Below are positions 45,168 through 54,741 of a stretch of DNA of 64,000 nt, in pieces. The stretch spans positions 62,001-126,000 of the forward strand of contig NZ_JAQTOD010000004.1 in the NCBI RefSeq assembly GCF_028713515.1, given 5' to 3'. This DNA is from Sulfurimonas sp. GTDB taxonomy: Bacteria > Campylobacterota > Campylobacteria > Campylobacterales > Sulfurimonadaceae. Each line of letters opens with the position of its first letter. Within the stretch, counting starts at the first letter, position 1. Under the pieces are notes generated by a model. The model was not told where the DNA came from, ran no database searches, and saw only the letters and a list, made by a program, of their open reading frames with translations. Position numbers and translations under genes: made by a program.

Positions 45168-46409
45168 TTAACTCAATTTTCCAGCTAAGTAGCCGCTAGA
45201 GAATGACCACTGCAGATTATATCCACCACATGGTCCATCAATATCCATAATTTCTCCACAAAAGTACAATCCATTTACAAGCTTGCTTTGCATAGTTTTT
45301 GGGTCTATTTGGCCTAAATCAACTCCACCACGAGTTATCATAGCCATCTTAAAGCCATCATGCCCAACCACAGTAAGTGGAGTCCATGCTAAAGTTTTTA
45401 TCAGCTTATCTTTTGATGCACCACTTATTTTGTTAATGGAGTCTTGTGGATTTATACCGCTAAGAAGGCATAGCTCTATTGAGAGTGCCTCTGGAAGCAA
45501 TGTTTTTAGCAGCTCTGTTATATTTAGATTGGGAGTTTTTTGCATAATATTTTTTAGGTGTTTTAGTATCTTATCCTCATTCATCCCTTTTGTGAGATTT
45601 AAAAGCAGTGGAACCTCGCCATATACCTGTAAAAGTGGTGTGACTTCTCTTGCAAAATCAAGCACAACAGGACCTCTTATGCCGCTGTTTGTAAAAATCA
45701 GATCACCTTTTGCATGAACTTTTTTATGCTTTTGTAAATCAACTCTTAGTTCAACTTTTGCTATCGTGTCCGCCTTACAGTTTTTTACCCACTGCTCTTT
45801 TGTTTGCAGAGGCATCATAGCTGGATAGAGTTCGGTTATTTTATGCCCAAGAGTCGATGCAAGAGCGTATCCGTCTCCCTCGGCTCCAAGAGTCGGATAA
45901 CCAAGCCCTCCAGTTGCTATAATGATATTTTTTGCATAAAACAGCGCAGTTTTGGTTTTTACGCCAGATACTGCACCATCTTCAACTAAGATTTGCTCAA
46001 CTTTTTGCGAGCACATGAGCACAACTCCAACTTCGCTCATTTTGTTTTTCAGTGCCTCAATAATCGTTACTGAACTATGAGATGTGGGAAAAACTCTATA
46101 ACCATCAGGAGCGTGCGTTTCAACGCCAATAGAGTTAAAAAAGTTGATTAAATCATTGTGGTCAAAAGCCTCAATCGCATCTCGCATAAATCTAGCATTT
46201 TTATCAAATCTAGATATAAATTCTTCGTTGGACAGGGTGTTTGTGAGGTTGCAACGACCACCGCCAGTAGCTTTTAGTTTTGATGCAATTTGAGGAAGTT
46301 TTTCTAAAAGTAAAACACGATTGCCATTTTCTGCTGAGATTATCGCAGATATTATTCCTGCAGCACCAGAGCCAATTACAATAACATCATAGGTATTTTT
46401 TTTGTTCAT
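45168..46409 (-). CDS. FAD-dependent oxidoreductase of the BaiN/YhiN (HI0933) family
   Basis: The protein of about 413 residues starts MNKKNTYDVIVIGSGAAGII; the open frame runs on through two tRNA genes and that extension is not real. The FAD fold and KATGGGRCNLTN (family signature) are followed by IIATGGLGYP, and the C-terminal FAD part is FCGEIMDIDGPCGGYNLQW. Members of this family are flavoproteins of poorly known role. Single gene, downstream of the tRNA pair. Confidence 0.87.
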   Translation of the reverse strand: MNKKNTYDVIVIGSGAAGIISAIISAENGNRVLLLEKLPQIASKLKATGGGRCNLTNTLSNEEFISRFDKNARFMRDAIEAFDHNDLINFFNSIGVETHAPDGYRVFPTSHSSVTIIEALKNKMSEVGVVLMCSQKVEQILVEDGAVSGVKTKTALFYAKNIIIATGGLGYPTLGAEGDGYALASTLGHKITELYPAMMPLQTKEQWVKNCKADTIAKVELRVDLQKHKKVHAKGDLIFTNSGIRGPVVLDFAREVTPLLQVYGEVPLLLNLTKGMNEDKILKHLKNIMQKTPNLNITELLKTLLPEALSIELCLLSGINPQDSINKISGASKDKLIKTLAWTPLTVVGHDGFKMAMITRGGVDLGQIDPKTMQSKLVNGLYFCGEIMDIDGPCGGYNLQWSFSSGYLAGKLS

Positions 46410-46446
46410 AAGGTTTCTATTATTGTTTGATTTTTGTTTGATGAAG

Positions 46447-46521
46447 TGGTGACCCCGAGGAGAATCGAACTCCTGTAACATGGATGAAAACCATGGATCC
46501 TTACCGCTAGACGACGGGGCC
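46447..46521 (-). tRNA. tRNA-Glu (anticodon TTC)
   Basis: Minus strand GGCCCCGTCGTCTAG to an encoded CCA. The acceptor GGCCCCG/CGGGGTC has one G-T pair, the T arm has GTTCGATTC, and the anticodon loop in CATGGTTTTCATCCATG gives TTC. Confidence 0.93.
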
Positions 46522-46537
46522 ACTAAATTGTTTTGAA

Positions 46538-46613
46538 TGGTGTCCTGTGATGGATTCGAACCATCGGCATCCTCATTAAAAGTGAGATGCTCTACCAGCT
46601 GAGCTAACAAGAC
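46538..46613 (-). tRNA. tRNA-Lys (anticodon TTT)
   Basis: Minus strand GTCTTGTTAGCTCAGCTGG to an encoded CCA. The acceptor is GTCTTGT/ACAGGAC, the T arm has GGTTCGAATCC, and the anticodon loop CTTTTAA gives TTT. It is 16 bases upstream of tRNA-Glu in the same transcript. Confidence 0.94.
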
Positions 46614-46640
46614 GACTGCTCTATTTGTTAAGAGAGTGGA

Positions 46641-46669
46641 ATTATAGGCAAATAGATTCTCAAAGTCAA
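46641..46669 (-). promoter_or_regulatory. Promoter of tRNA-Lys/tRNA-Glu
   Basis: Minus strand TTGACT (46664-46669), 17 bases, TATAAT (46641-46646), about 28 bases before tRNA-Lys. Confidence 0.75.
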
Positions 46670-46732
46670 GAAAAATAGAGGATATTGATAAATATTATAA
46701 TAATTTGCTATTTTTTTGTTAAAATGTAGACT

Positions 46733-47677
46733 ATGAATTATATAAACTTTGAATTTTCATATCTTCTTTTTCTATTTTTCCCAGCAGTGTACTGTCTATA
46801 TAAATGTAAAGAGCACATAAAACCAAAAATATTTGTCCATCTTCATTTCATGTCTGCAAAAAAAAGTTTTAAAAATCTTGAGTGGATAATAAAAATCATA
46901 ACTTTAGCGTTACTTCTGTTTGCGTTATCTTCACCAGTTATCATAGATAAGAAAAATCCACTAAACAGAGATGGCAAAGATATTATCTTGGCGATAGATG
47001 CGAGTGGTTCTATGAATGCTTCTGGCTTTATGAAAAAAGATGATGTTTTTGATTTTGAGAGCAAAGATGTCAACAAAGAGCGACTTAGTAGGTTTGAGAT
47101 AACAAAATTAATAGCAACTAATTTTATAAAAAAGAGAACAGGCGATAATGTCGGTGTGGTTGTTTATGGCGATTTTGCTTTTATAGCTTCTCCGATTACA
47201 TATGAAAAAGAGATAGTGTCCGATATGCTTGGATATTTAGGCGAGGGCGTGGCTGGGCAAAATACGGCGATTGGCGATGCAATCCACATGAGTATAAGGG
47301 CGTTTAGATACTCAAAGGCAAAAACTAAAATAATCATTTTACTTACCGACGGAGAGCACAACAGTGGAGAGATGTCACCAAGAGACGCAACTGCTCTGGC
47401 AAAAAAAGAGGGTATAAAAATATATACAATCGGTATAGGAAACAAAGGCGAGGCAGATGAAGCGCTACTTAAAGAGATTGCAAAAGAGAGTGGTGGAGAG
47501 TTCTTTAGTGCAACTTCTGCTGGGGAGTTGCAAAAAGTTTATAGTAAAATTGATGAGCTTGAATCTTCCAAAATAAAAAATAGAGACTATGCTCTAAAGG
47601 ATTATTACTATTGGATTTTGTTGTTGGTTGCATTTGCACTTTTGCTGTTTTTACTCTCAAGAGAGGTTAGAAGATGA
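46733..47677 (+). CDS. batA: VWA-domain membrane protein, BatA-like (set 1)
   Basis: The 314-residue protein has two N-terminal membrane helices (about 8-22 and 55-72), a von Willebrand A domain and a C-terminal helix (YYYWILLLVAFALLLFLL). The metal site (MIDAS) is intact: DASGSM (DxSxS) and LLTDGEHNSG. BatA-like proteins form membrane complexes with BatB and BatD, tied to MoxR AAA ATPases and envelope stress or surface assembly. Its stop overlaps the next start by 4 bases. No moxR gene is in this set; one lies in set 2. Confidence 0.82.
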   Translation: MNYINFEFSYLLFLFFPAVYCLYKCKEHIKPKIFVHLHFMSAKKSFKNLEWIIKIITLALLLFALSSPVIIDKKNPLNRDGKDIILAIDASGSMNASGFMKKDDVFDFESKDVNKERLSRFEITKLIATNFIKKRTGDNVGVVVYGDFAFIASPITYEKEIVSDMLGYLGEGVAGQNTAIGDAIHMSIRAFRYSKAKTKIIILLTDGEHNSGEMSPRDATALAKKEGIKIYTIGIGNKGEADEALLKEIAKESGGEFFSATSAGELQKVYSKIDELESSKIKNRDYALKDYYYWILLLVAFALLLFLLSREVRR

Positions 47678-49095
47678 GTTTTTTACATCCAGAATCTTTT
47701 TGGCTTCTTCTGTTCGTTTTAGCGCTGCTGGTTAAAAAAGATTTCAAAACTCTAAATGTTACTACTTATGGATATATATTTAGTGCTTTTTTTATTGTGT
47801 TAGCACTTAGTAGGCCGGTGGTGGTGCAAGAGCCAATAAAAAGCAAAGAGATACTAAGTGATGTTGTTGTTGGTGTGGATCTCTCTTTTTCAATGAGGTG
47901 CGCTGACTTAAAGCCAAACAGACTCACTTTTGCTAAAGAGTCACTTGAAAAACTCGTTTATCTTGAGCCAAAAACAAGATTTGGGGTTCTTGGCTTTACA
48001 ACAAATGCTATAGTTTTATCGCCTTTAACGGAGGATAGAGAGCTTTTGTTGCATCTCTTTGGTGGACTTGATGAGAATAATATCATCACGAGAGGTAGCA
48101 GCGTGATGCCTGCGTTAAAATTGGCTCGAAAAATGTCAAACTCAAAAAAAGTTAGTGTGGTTTTACTAACCGATGGAGCAGATGAATCTAACTACGATGC
48201 AGAGGCAAGATACGCGAAAGAAAATTCGCTTGTTGTAAATGTCTTTATGTTGGCGACAAGTTTAGGAGAAGCCATAAAACTTGAAAATGATGAGTTTTTA
48301 AAAGATGGAAATGGCGATATTGTCGTAAGTAGTGAAAATAGCGCTATAAAAATAATCTCGGATGTCACAGGCGGAGTTTATACGAAAGATTTTGAGACAA
48401 TAGTCGATGCACTGAATTCTCAAAAGCAAAAAGATGCGCAGGCACAAACAATGGTAGTAAAAAATTTAGAACTTTTTTACTACGCTGTTTTTTTAGCGAT
48501 TGTTATATTTTTAGTGAGCGTAACTACTCTAAAAAAATATCTTTTGACTTTTTTACTGTTTTTTGGAATAACTCTGAGTGCAGATCAGAATTTTATTCAA
48601 GCGAACAACGCATCAAAAGAGTACAAAAGTGGTCATTATGAAGAGGCTCTTAAGAGTTATGAGAAGATAAAATCTAGTAATCCAGAGCTTAAGTCGGTGG
48701 TTTATTACAACATCGGAAACTCTTTGGTGAGACTAAAAGAGTATGAAAAAGCAAGAGAAGCATATCTAAAATCACTTACTCTTTGCTACTCAAAAGAGGC
48801 AGATGAGAATTTAGAGTTTATAAGAAATGTTGCACAAGAGAAGAAATTAAACGAGAAACAAAAAGAGAGTAAAGCAAAATCTTCGTTGGCAAAAAAAGAG
48901 CAGAGCCAAAAAGATCAAAAAGAGGGTGGTGGCTCAAATATGCGAGTGAGTGCAGCATCTAGCGGTGGTGGGAGTGATGGGAAAGAGAGTAAATCCGAGA
49001 GTCAGATTAGCCTTGATGGTGGTAAGGCAAAACTTAGCTCAAAACAGTATGAACTTATAAACAAAAGGGGTGTCGATGAAAAAAAGCCTTGGTAG
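47674..49095 (+). CDS. batB: VWA and TPR protein, BatB/BatC-like fusion (set 1)
   Basis: The 473-residue protein has an N-terminal membrane part, a VWA domain with intact MIDAS (DLSFSM and LLTDGADESN), and a membrane helix near 265-300. TPR-like repeats follow (YEEALKSYEKIKSSNPELK, YNIGNSLVRLKEYEKAREAY), then a Lys/Ser/Gly-rich tail. It joins what are separate BatB and BatC proteins elsewhere. It overlaps batA by 4 bases and the batD-like gene by 20. Confidence 0.8.
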   Translation: MSFLHPESFWLLLFVLALLVKKDFKTLNVTTYGYIFSAFFIVLALSRPVVVQEPIKSKEILSDVVVGVDLSFSMRCADLKPNRLTFAKESLEKLVYLEPKTRFGVLGFTTNAIVLSPLTEDRELLLHLFGGLDENNIITRGSSVMPALKLARKMSNSKKVSVVLLTDGADESNYDAEARYAKENSLVVNVFMLATSLGEAIKLENDEFLKDGNGDIVVSSENSAIKIISDVTGGVYTKDFETIVDALNSQKQKDAQAQTMVVKNLELFYYAVFLAIVIFLVSVTTLKKYLLTFLLFFGITLSADQNFIQANNASKEYKSGHYEEALKSYEKIKSSNPELKSVVYYNIGNSLVRLKEYEKAREAYLKSLTLCYSKEADENLEFIRNVAQEKKLNEKQKESKAKSSLAKKEQSQKDQKEGGGSNMRVSAASSGGGSDGKESKSESQISLDGGKAKLSSKQYELINKRGVDEKKPW

Positions 49096-50191
49096 ATTTT
49101 TTTTAGTTATTTTTTTCGTTTTAAATATAAATATTTTTGCTTCAACTTATGAGTGGAGCGCAGTTGCTAACAAAAAAAGTGCGTTTGTAAATGAAGCTAT
49201 CCATCTTGAGTATATTTGTAAGTTTAGTGACAGAGGTGAACTCTACTTTATTAGCTTTAACCCAATAACTGAAAATAAGGATTACTCTATAAAACTACTA
49301 AGTGAAACAGAGAGAATCGTTGATGGAAAAAGAGTAAACAGCTATGAGTTTGTAGCTTTTGTAAAAAAAGCAAAAAAGATAGATTTTAAGTTTGATGCAA
49401 TGATGAAATTAACAACTAGAAAGTCAATCGAGAATACTGTCATAGGTCGTGATAATATGAAAAAAGAGTATTTTACATTTGAAAATATAAAGCAAAAAAC
49501 ATTGACAGTGGATGTTCTAGATGCTAAAAGTGACCTTGTTGGTAATTTTACTCTTGAGACAAAATATAACCAAAACATAGTTAAAGCACACGAGCCTTTT
49601 CATTTTGATTTAAACATAAATGGTGTTGGTAATTTTCAAGATTTCAAGCCAATAGTGTTAAAAATGGATAATATTAAAATTGTATCTGAAAAACCAGATG
49701 TGAAGACTATTTTGACAAAAGATGGCTATAGCGGGGTGTATATACAGAAATTTGTTTTTATTGGGGATAAAGATTTTATAATCCCAGCGATAAATATAGA
49801 CTATTTTGAATTAAGTAGTAGAAGTGTTAAGAAATTAGAAGCAAAGCAAGTGGAAGTTAAAGTTGGCGGCGGCTATAAAAAAAGTGAATTGTTAGATTTA
49901 AACGAGGTAAGTGTTTTAAAGTTTAAAAAAGAGTCTCTCTACTTTCTGCTCTCGTTTGTTGCTGGATTTTTAGTTTCAAAAATAAAGATTGAAAGAAAAA
50001 ACAAGATTTTAACTATTAGTGAGAAGTTAAAAAAAGATATAGCAGCCGCAAAAACAGTTGATGAGATAATGTTTATTTTGGCACTGCAAAACAAAAAAGA
50101 GTTTAGTGAAGTAGTAAGAAGCATAGAGAATAGCGATATTGTTTCCTTAAAAAAAATTAAAAAAAACTTGTTTCAATTAATACCGCATTAA
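49076..50191 (+). CDS. batD: BatD-like exported protein (set 1)
   Basis: The 371-residue protein has a signal peptide (LGRFFLVIFFVLNINIFAS) and beta-rich BatD-type domains, including FHFDLNINGVGNFQDFKP, the typical oxygen-tolerance-protein segment. A membrane helix near 284-302 leads to a cytosolic helical tail. ATG 49076 with AAAGGGG upstream is preferred over GTG 49070. It would work with the two VWA proteins encoded before it. About 370 residues is shorter than the second BatD copy. Confidence 0.75.
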   Translation: MKKSLGRFFLVIFFVLNINIFASTYEWSAVANKKSAFVNEAIHLEYICKFSDRGELYFISFNPITENKDYSIKLLSETERIVDGKRVNSYEFVAFVKKAKKIDFKFDAMMKLTTRKSIENTVIGRDNMKKEYFTFENIKQKTLTVDVLDAKSDLVGNFTLETKYNQNIVKAHEPFHFDLNINGVGNFQDFKPIVLKMDNIKIVSEKPDVKTILTKDGYSGVYIQKFVFIGDKDFIIPAINIDYFELSSRSVKKLEAKQVEVKVGGGYKKSELLDLNEVSVLKFKKESLYFLLSFVAGFLVSKIKIERKNKILTISEKLKKDIAAAKTVDEIMFILALQNKKEFSEVVRSIENSDIVSLKKIKKNLFQLIPH

Positions 50192-50238
50192 ATATAATTA
50201 AACTAAAATCTATTTACTCTAATAGAAAAAGGTTATAG

Positions 50239-51180
50239 ATGAAAAAAGTGATTTTAATTGTGATAAGTTCTGCAATTGCTCTGTTTTTTAGTGCTTGTGG
50301 TGCTAAAGAGATGATAGTGATTCCTTCATATACAGCTCCAAATGAATCAGCAAAGCTAAGTAAGATAGAGACGAAAAATGAAGTTTTTAGTAAAAAAGGT
50401 GCTTATTTGGCGCTGTGGCTAAATCCTAAGGTTGATGGGGAAAAGAAGACAAACCCAGCGCTAGAAAAAATGCTTATAAACAGTGTTAAAGCCTCACTTA
50501 CTCAAACAAATTTTATAGCAATTGATCCTCTTGGTGGGGATGAGGGAGTTGCTCTGAATATGAGTGTTTTGAATTATGATTACAAAAAAACTAAAACTAC
50601 AATGGATATGTATTTGGAGGTCTCTTTTACGCTAACAAGAGGGACAGATGAATTTTTAGTAAAAACATACAATGAGAAAAAAAGTCGTTTTGTTAATACA
50701 GACGAGAGATTTCCAACTGAAAACGAGCTTGCATCTGAGGCTGTGTCAAAAGTTGTAAAGTTCTTTATCTCTGATATATCACCACTTAAAACGCACCAGC
50801 TTCGTGAGTTCAAATCGCTTCCTAGTGAGCTTGTAGCAGTTGCAGAAAATGCAAAGCGCAAAAACTATAAAGGTGCTATACAGCTTATGAATAGATACAA
50901 AGGTAGTAAAGATATGAGCTTCTACTACAATTTAGCGGTTCTTTACGAGGCAGAAGCAAGTACGACAGAGAATCTAAAACTACTAAGAAATGCTGATATA
51001 AACTATGAAAAAGCAATAGAGTTGGGTGGTAAAAGTGATTCAGTAGTGATTAGTGCAAAGGCAAGATTTGACAATTTTTATGACTTGCTAAGTAAGACTA
51101 AAAAACAAGATGAGGCAAATCAAGCACTAAAAGATGACAGAAGTGCAATGCTTGGAAGTTCAGACAAGGAGTATGAGTAA
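50239..51180 (+). CDS. Envelope lipoprotein with TPR-like C-terminus
   Basis: The 313-residue protein has a lipoprotein signal with lipobox FFSACG (Cys at about residue 20). The N-terminal half (KMLINSVKASLTQTNFIAID, LNMSVLNYDYKKT) looks like the CsgG/LpoB class of periplasmic fold. The C-terminal part has a TPR-like pair (YKGAIQLMNRYKGSKDM, YYNLAVLYEAEAS, INYEKAIELGG). No function is known. It is first of three exported proteins between the two Bat sets. Confidence 0.65.
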   Translation: MKKVILIVISSAIALFFSACGAKEMIVIPSYTAPNESAKLSKIETKNEVFSKKGAYLALWLNPKVDGEKKTNPALEKMLINSVKASLTQTNFIAIDPLGGDEGVALNMSVLNYDYKKTKTTMDMYLEVSFTLTRGTDEFLVKTYNEKKSRFVNTDERFPTENELASEAVSKVVKFFISDISPLKTHQLREFKSLPSELVAVAENAKRKNYKGAIQLMNRYKGSKDMSFYYNLAVLYEAEASTTENLKLLRNADINYEKAIELGGKSDSVVISAKARFDNFYDLLSKTKKQDEANQALKDDRSAMLGSSDKEYE

Positions 51181-51230
51181 GTAATTCATAATTTTAGAAT
51201 TTGTAAAACATAATAAAAAAAAGGGATAAG

Positions 51231-52721
51231 ATGAAAAATGTTAAAAGTTTAGTATTTAGTGGCTTTGTTGCAGTTACGGCAACTTTTGTTATGAGTGGAT
51301 GTTCTGCTCTTCAAGAGACTTTTGCTTCTCAAATGGAAGTTCCAACGGTTGAGGTTCAGTCAAACCGCGCTGCTATTGGTATGACAATAGTTAGAGAAAA
51401 TAATGTAATGGCATTTAAGATGCCTATCTCTTCTGGTGCGAAGTGGCCAGCAGCTATCTCAGCTGAAATGACCCCAGAGCAAAAAAAGAAGCTTGAAAAG
51501 ATACTAGAAGATAATCCATATTTTGCAACAGTTCACTACACAAAGTTGATTCAGAGAAAGATGTTAGGCTCTGGGGCTCTTGTGAAAATGGCTGGAGACC
51601 TTGGAAATGTCGCCGCAAGCGCGTTAGATCAAACTATATCACCACTGACATATAGAGCTGCAAATAAGTTAAGTGTTCTCTATGGAGATGATAAAAAAAA
51701 TTGGCCAGATTTGCTTAGTTTTGATGGATCTCTTAAGAACTTTCTAGATTTTAAAGATGGATATAAACTAAAAACTGACTCTTTAAAGGGTGATGTATAT
51801 AAAACAATTGGAGAGGCTGTCTCTTCACTTGCTCCTGTAAATATGCAAAAAAATCTAATCTCTTCAAATAGTGAACTTTTGGATGCATATAGCAAGGTTG
51901 CATCAGTAAAATCTCAAAAAGGTGAGTTGGAAACAAAGCTTCAGACCGACAGTGCTAAAGCTCAAGATAAAGTAAAAAATCCAAGCTATGTTCCATTTAC
52001 TGAGGCACAAAAAGAAGGTATAAACAAAGAGATGGCTGTTATTGATCAGCAGATAAAAGAGGCAGAATCATTCGCTGATGAAAAAGAGAAAATCTACTTT
52101 TCACTTTTAGATCAAGCAGTTATCGCACTTGAGAGCGACATAAATGTTGATGATATGAATTATGTAAACCTTGCAAGGAATGTAAATATAGTGTCAAATG
52201 AGATTAAAGATAGCGCAATAGATGCTTATGCTGCTTTTGGATTAGCAACAACAAATATTTTAGCAAACAACAGTATCTTAAATTTTCCAAAAGAGTTAGC
52301 ATCATTAGCTGTTGCAAAAGCAAATGTGCCACTCAATATGCAAGATAAGTATAACGACAGGGTAGCAAAGCTTGTCCAAAATGCTATCCATCTTTTGCCA
52401 AATATCTTGATAGGAACTTACTATGCGAACAAACAGTCAACTTTAGCTGGAAAGTATGAGAGTTTTACAAAGATTATAATTACTGCATATGATAAGAAAA
52501 AAGAGCAAGAAAAAGCTGCGGATAAAGATGCAAAAGCACTAGAGCAAAAAGAGGTAAAGCCAGAAACTGGTGGTGATGTCAAGACGGATGCTGAGGTAAA
52601 ACCAGCAGAACAGATTCAAGTTGAGCCTGCTGTTGAGGAGAAAGTTGAACTGAAACCATCAGTAAAAGCTGAAGTAAAAACAAGTACTAAGAAAAGTAAG
52701 AAAAGTAAAAAAGTAATTTAA
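51231..52721 (+). CDS. Large envelope lipoprotein, unknown
   Basis: The 496-residue protein has a lipoprotein signal with lipobox FVMSGC (Cys at about residue 24). The middle is helical with a coiled-coil-like stretch (about 220-290). The tail from about 420 is Lys/Glu/Pro-rich and ends KKSKKSKKVI, probably a flexible, positively charged end for peptidoglycan or nucleic acid contact. No family recognised. It sits between a lipoprotein and an LPP20-like gene in the same direction. Confidence 0.6.
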   Translation: MKNVKSLVFSGFVAVTATFVMSGCSALQETFASQMEVPTVEVQSNRAAIGMTIVRENNVMAFKMPISSGAKWPAAISAEMTPEQKKKLEKILEDNPYFATVHYTKLIQRKMLGSGALVKMAGDLGNVAASALDQTISPLTYRAANKLSVLYGDDKKNWPDLLSFDGSLKNFLDFKDGYKLKTDSLKGDVYKTIGEAVSSLAPVNMQKNLISSNSELLDAYSKVASVKSQKGELETKLQTDSAKAQDKVKNPSYVPFTEAQKEGINKEMAVIDQQIKEAESFADEKEKIYFSLLDQAVIALESDINVDDMNYVNLARNVNIVSNEIKDSAIDAYAAFGLATTNILANNSILNFPKELASLAVAKANVPLNMQDKYNDRVAKLVQNAIHLLPNILIGTYYANKQSTLAGKYESFTKIIITAYDKKKEQEKAADKDAKALEQKEVKPETGGDVKTDAEVKPAEQIQVEPAVEEKVELKPSVKAEVKTSTKKSKKSKKVI

Positions 52722-52739
52722 TTTAAGGAATTTATACAG

Positions 52740-53732
52740 ATGAAAAAACTATTTATCTCTTTACTACTGGTGCTCTTTGGTGTATCGGCAATAGCTTCAC
52801 AAAACTCTAATGCCTCGATGTTATGGCTAAACTCACCGCCTTCAGATACTTCTGAATATTTTTATGCGGTTGGATATGGAGAGACAATCAGTGATGCAAA
52901 GAGTGATGCGCTTGCAACGATTAGTGCAAAAATATCAGTTAGTGTTGCATCAAGTTTTAGCTCATCTGTGAGTGCGTCAAGACAAAATGGCGATGAAGAT
53001 GTGCTTAGTGAGAGCAAGAATGAAGTGGTTAGCCAAAGTAAAAACATAGAGTACACTGATGTAAAAGTTCAAGAGAGCTTTGATGATGGGAAACGGTGGG
53101 CTGTTTTGATTGAAGTTGACAGAGTGATACTTACTAAATCTTATGAGAGAAGACTAAGTGGTGTGGATGCAAAGATAAAAGCAGAGTGGGATGTTTTTAC
53201 TCAAAGTACATCTCTAGAGAAGCTAAAACTCTCTTCAACAATCAACAAGTACCTAAAAGAGACAGATACTTACTTTGCTCTTTTGCATGCACTTAGCAGT
53301 CAGTATGATGATAGCAAATACACAGCTCGTTATTTAAACTACACAAAAGAGATGAGAAAAGCAAAAAGTGAACTTACTTTTAAGATAAAGTCAGATGCCG
53401 CTTCAGGGCAGCTAGCCTCTTTAGTTCGTTCTGAGTTAAGCAAAGAAAATGCCACTTTTAGCGACAAAAACTACAATGTGCTTATAGATATCACAACGAA
53501 AGCAAGAGAGCAGAAGTATGCATCTGCCAACAAAGAGTTTGCTAATCTTACATTTGCCCTAAGAGACACTACTGTCTCGCTTATGGATAGAAGCGGAAAA
53601 GTAATCTCTACAACGGTTTATAAAACAAAAGAGAGTTCTCCATCTGGCTTTAATGATGCAATCGCTAAGACTGCAAAGTATGAGGCTAAAATCAAACAAA
53701 ATGGGATAATGGCGTTTATTACCGGCAATTAA
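52740..53732 (+). CDS. LPP20-family exported protein
   Basis: The 330-residue protein has a signal peptide (MKKLFISLLLVLFGVSAIAS) without a lipobox Cys. An LPP20-like domain follows: YFYAVGYGETISDAKSDALATISAKISV, with KVQESFDDGKRWAVLIEVDR after it. The C-terminal half has a second beta/alpha region (KNYNVLIDITTKAREQKYA). It is the second LPP20-type protein in the window; the other is FlgP-like. It is probably periplasmic or outer-membrane associated. Confidence 0.72.
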   Translation: MKKLFISLLLVLFGVSAIASQNSNASMLWLNSPPSDTSEYFYAVGYGETISDAKSDALATISAKISVSVASSFSSSVSASRQNGDEDVLSESKNEVVSQSKNIEYTDVKVQESFDDGKRWAVLIEVDRVILTKSYERRLSGVDAKIKAEWDVFTQSTSLEKLKLSSTINKYLKETDTYFALLHALSSQYDDSKYTARYLNYTKEMRKAKSELTFKIKSDAASGQLASLVRSELSKENATFSDKNYNVLIDITTKAREQKYASANKEFANLTFALRDTTVSLMDRSGKVISTTVYKTKESSPSGFNDAIAKTAKYEAKIKQNGIMAFITGN

Positions 53733-53778
53733 CCACATTTTGCTACAATCTCTCAATTTATATTTCGAGGTTGGATAG

Positions 53779-54726
53779 ATGCTTTCAAAGATAGAGTTAA
53801 TAAAAAAAGAGGTTAGTAAGGTAGTTGTAGGTCAAGAGAGGATGATAGATTCTCTCTTGATAGCACTTTTGTGCGAGGGGCATATTCTTATAGAGGGTGT
53901 TCCTGGACTTGCAAAAACAACAACTGTAAATGCACTTGCTCAAAGCCTTGGACTTAACTTTAAGAGAGTCCAATTTACCCCAGACTTGCTTCCTTCAGAT
54001 ATTTTAGGAGCTGAGATTTACGATCCACAAAGCAACAGCTTTAAAATCAAAAAAGGTCCCATCTTTACAAACTTACTCTTAGCGGATGAGATTAACCGTG
54101 CTCCCGCTAAAGTCCAATCAGCACTTCTTGAAGTCATGCAAGAAAAGCAAGTAACACTTGGTGATACCTCATTTAAACTAGAACCCCCATTTTTTGTTAT
54201 GGCAACTCAAAATCCAGTGGAGCAAGAGGGTGTTTACCAGCTCCCAGAGGCTCAACTTGATAGATTTATGCTAAAACTCGTCGTTGATTACAACACAAAA
54301 GATGAGGAGCTTGAGATTGCTAGAAGAATCTCGAGCGGTAATTTTGAGAAAATCCAAAGTGTTATAACTCATGATGATTTAAACGATCTAAAAAAGAGTA
54401 TAAAAGAGATACATATTGACCCAGAGGTTGAGAAATATATGATTGAGATTGTGAGTGCTACGAGAAATCCTAGTAAATATGGGCTTGATGAAATTAAAGA
54501 TTATATCCAGTTTGGGGCTTCTCCTCGCGTCAGTATCGATATGTTTAAAGCTGTAAAAGCTATGGCATTTATGCGAGGAAAGAGTTTTGTAACACCTGTT
54601 GATGTGGCTTATATTGCAAAAGAGCTTATGAGACACCGCATAGTTTTAAGTTACGAAGCAGAAGCTGAGGGCGTCACAACTGATGAGATAATTCAAAAAG
54701 TGTTAGAAACTGTAGCAATACCGTAA
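53779..54726 (+). CDS. moxR: MoxR-family AAA ATPase
   Basis: The 315-residue ATPase has Walker A GVPGLAKTT, the MoxR signature QFTPDLLPSDILGAEIY, Walker B LLLADEINRAPAKVQSALLE and sensor residues in MATQNPVEQEG. MoxR proteins act as chaperones with VWA proteins. Here it is followed by DUF58, a DUF4381-like gene, two VWA genes and a batD-like gene. It may also serve the first Bat set, which has no MoxR of its own. Confidence 0.93.
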   Translation: MLSKIELIKKEVSKVVVGQERMIDSLLIALLCEGHILIEGVPGLAKTTTVNALAQSLGLNFKRVQFTPDLLPSDILGAEIYDPQSNSFKIKKGPIFTNLLLADEINRAPAKVQSALLEVMQEKQVTLGDTSFKLEPPFFVMATQNPVEQEGVYQLPEAQLDRFMLKLVVDYNTKDEELEIARRISSGNFEKIQSVITHDDLNDLKKSIKEIHIDPEVEKYMIEIVSATRNPSKYGLDEIKDYIQFGASPRVSIDMFKAVKAMAFMRGKSFVTPVDVAYIAKELMRHRIVLSYEAEAEGVTTDEIIQKVLETVAIP

Positions 54727-54741
54727 TCTTGGGTATAGAAG

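Noticed and set aside
46410-46610. N-terminal extension of the BaiN-like protein through the tRNA region
   Set aside because: It is the translation of tRNA-Glu and tRNA-Lys DNA; the family start and flavin fold begin at 46409.
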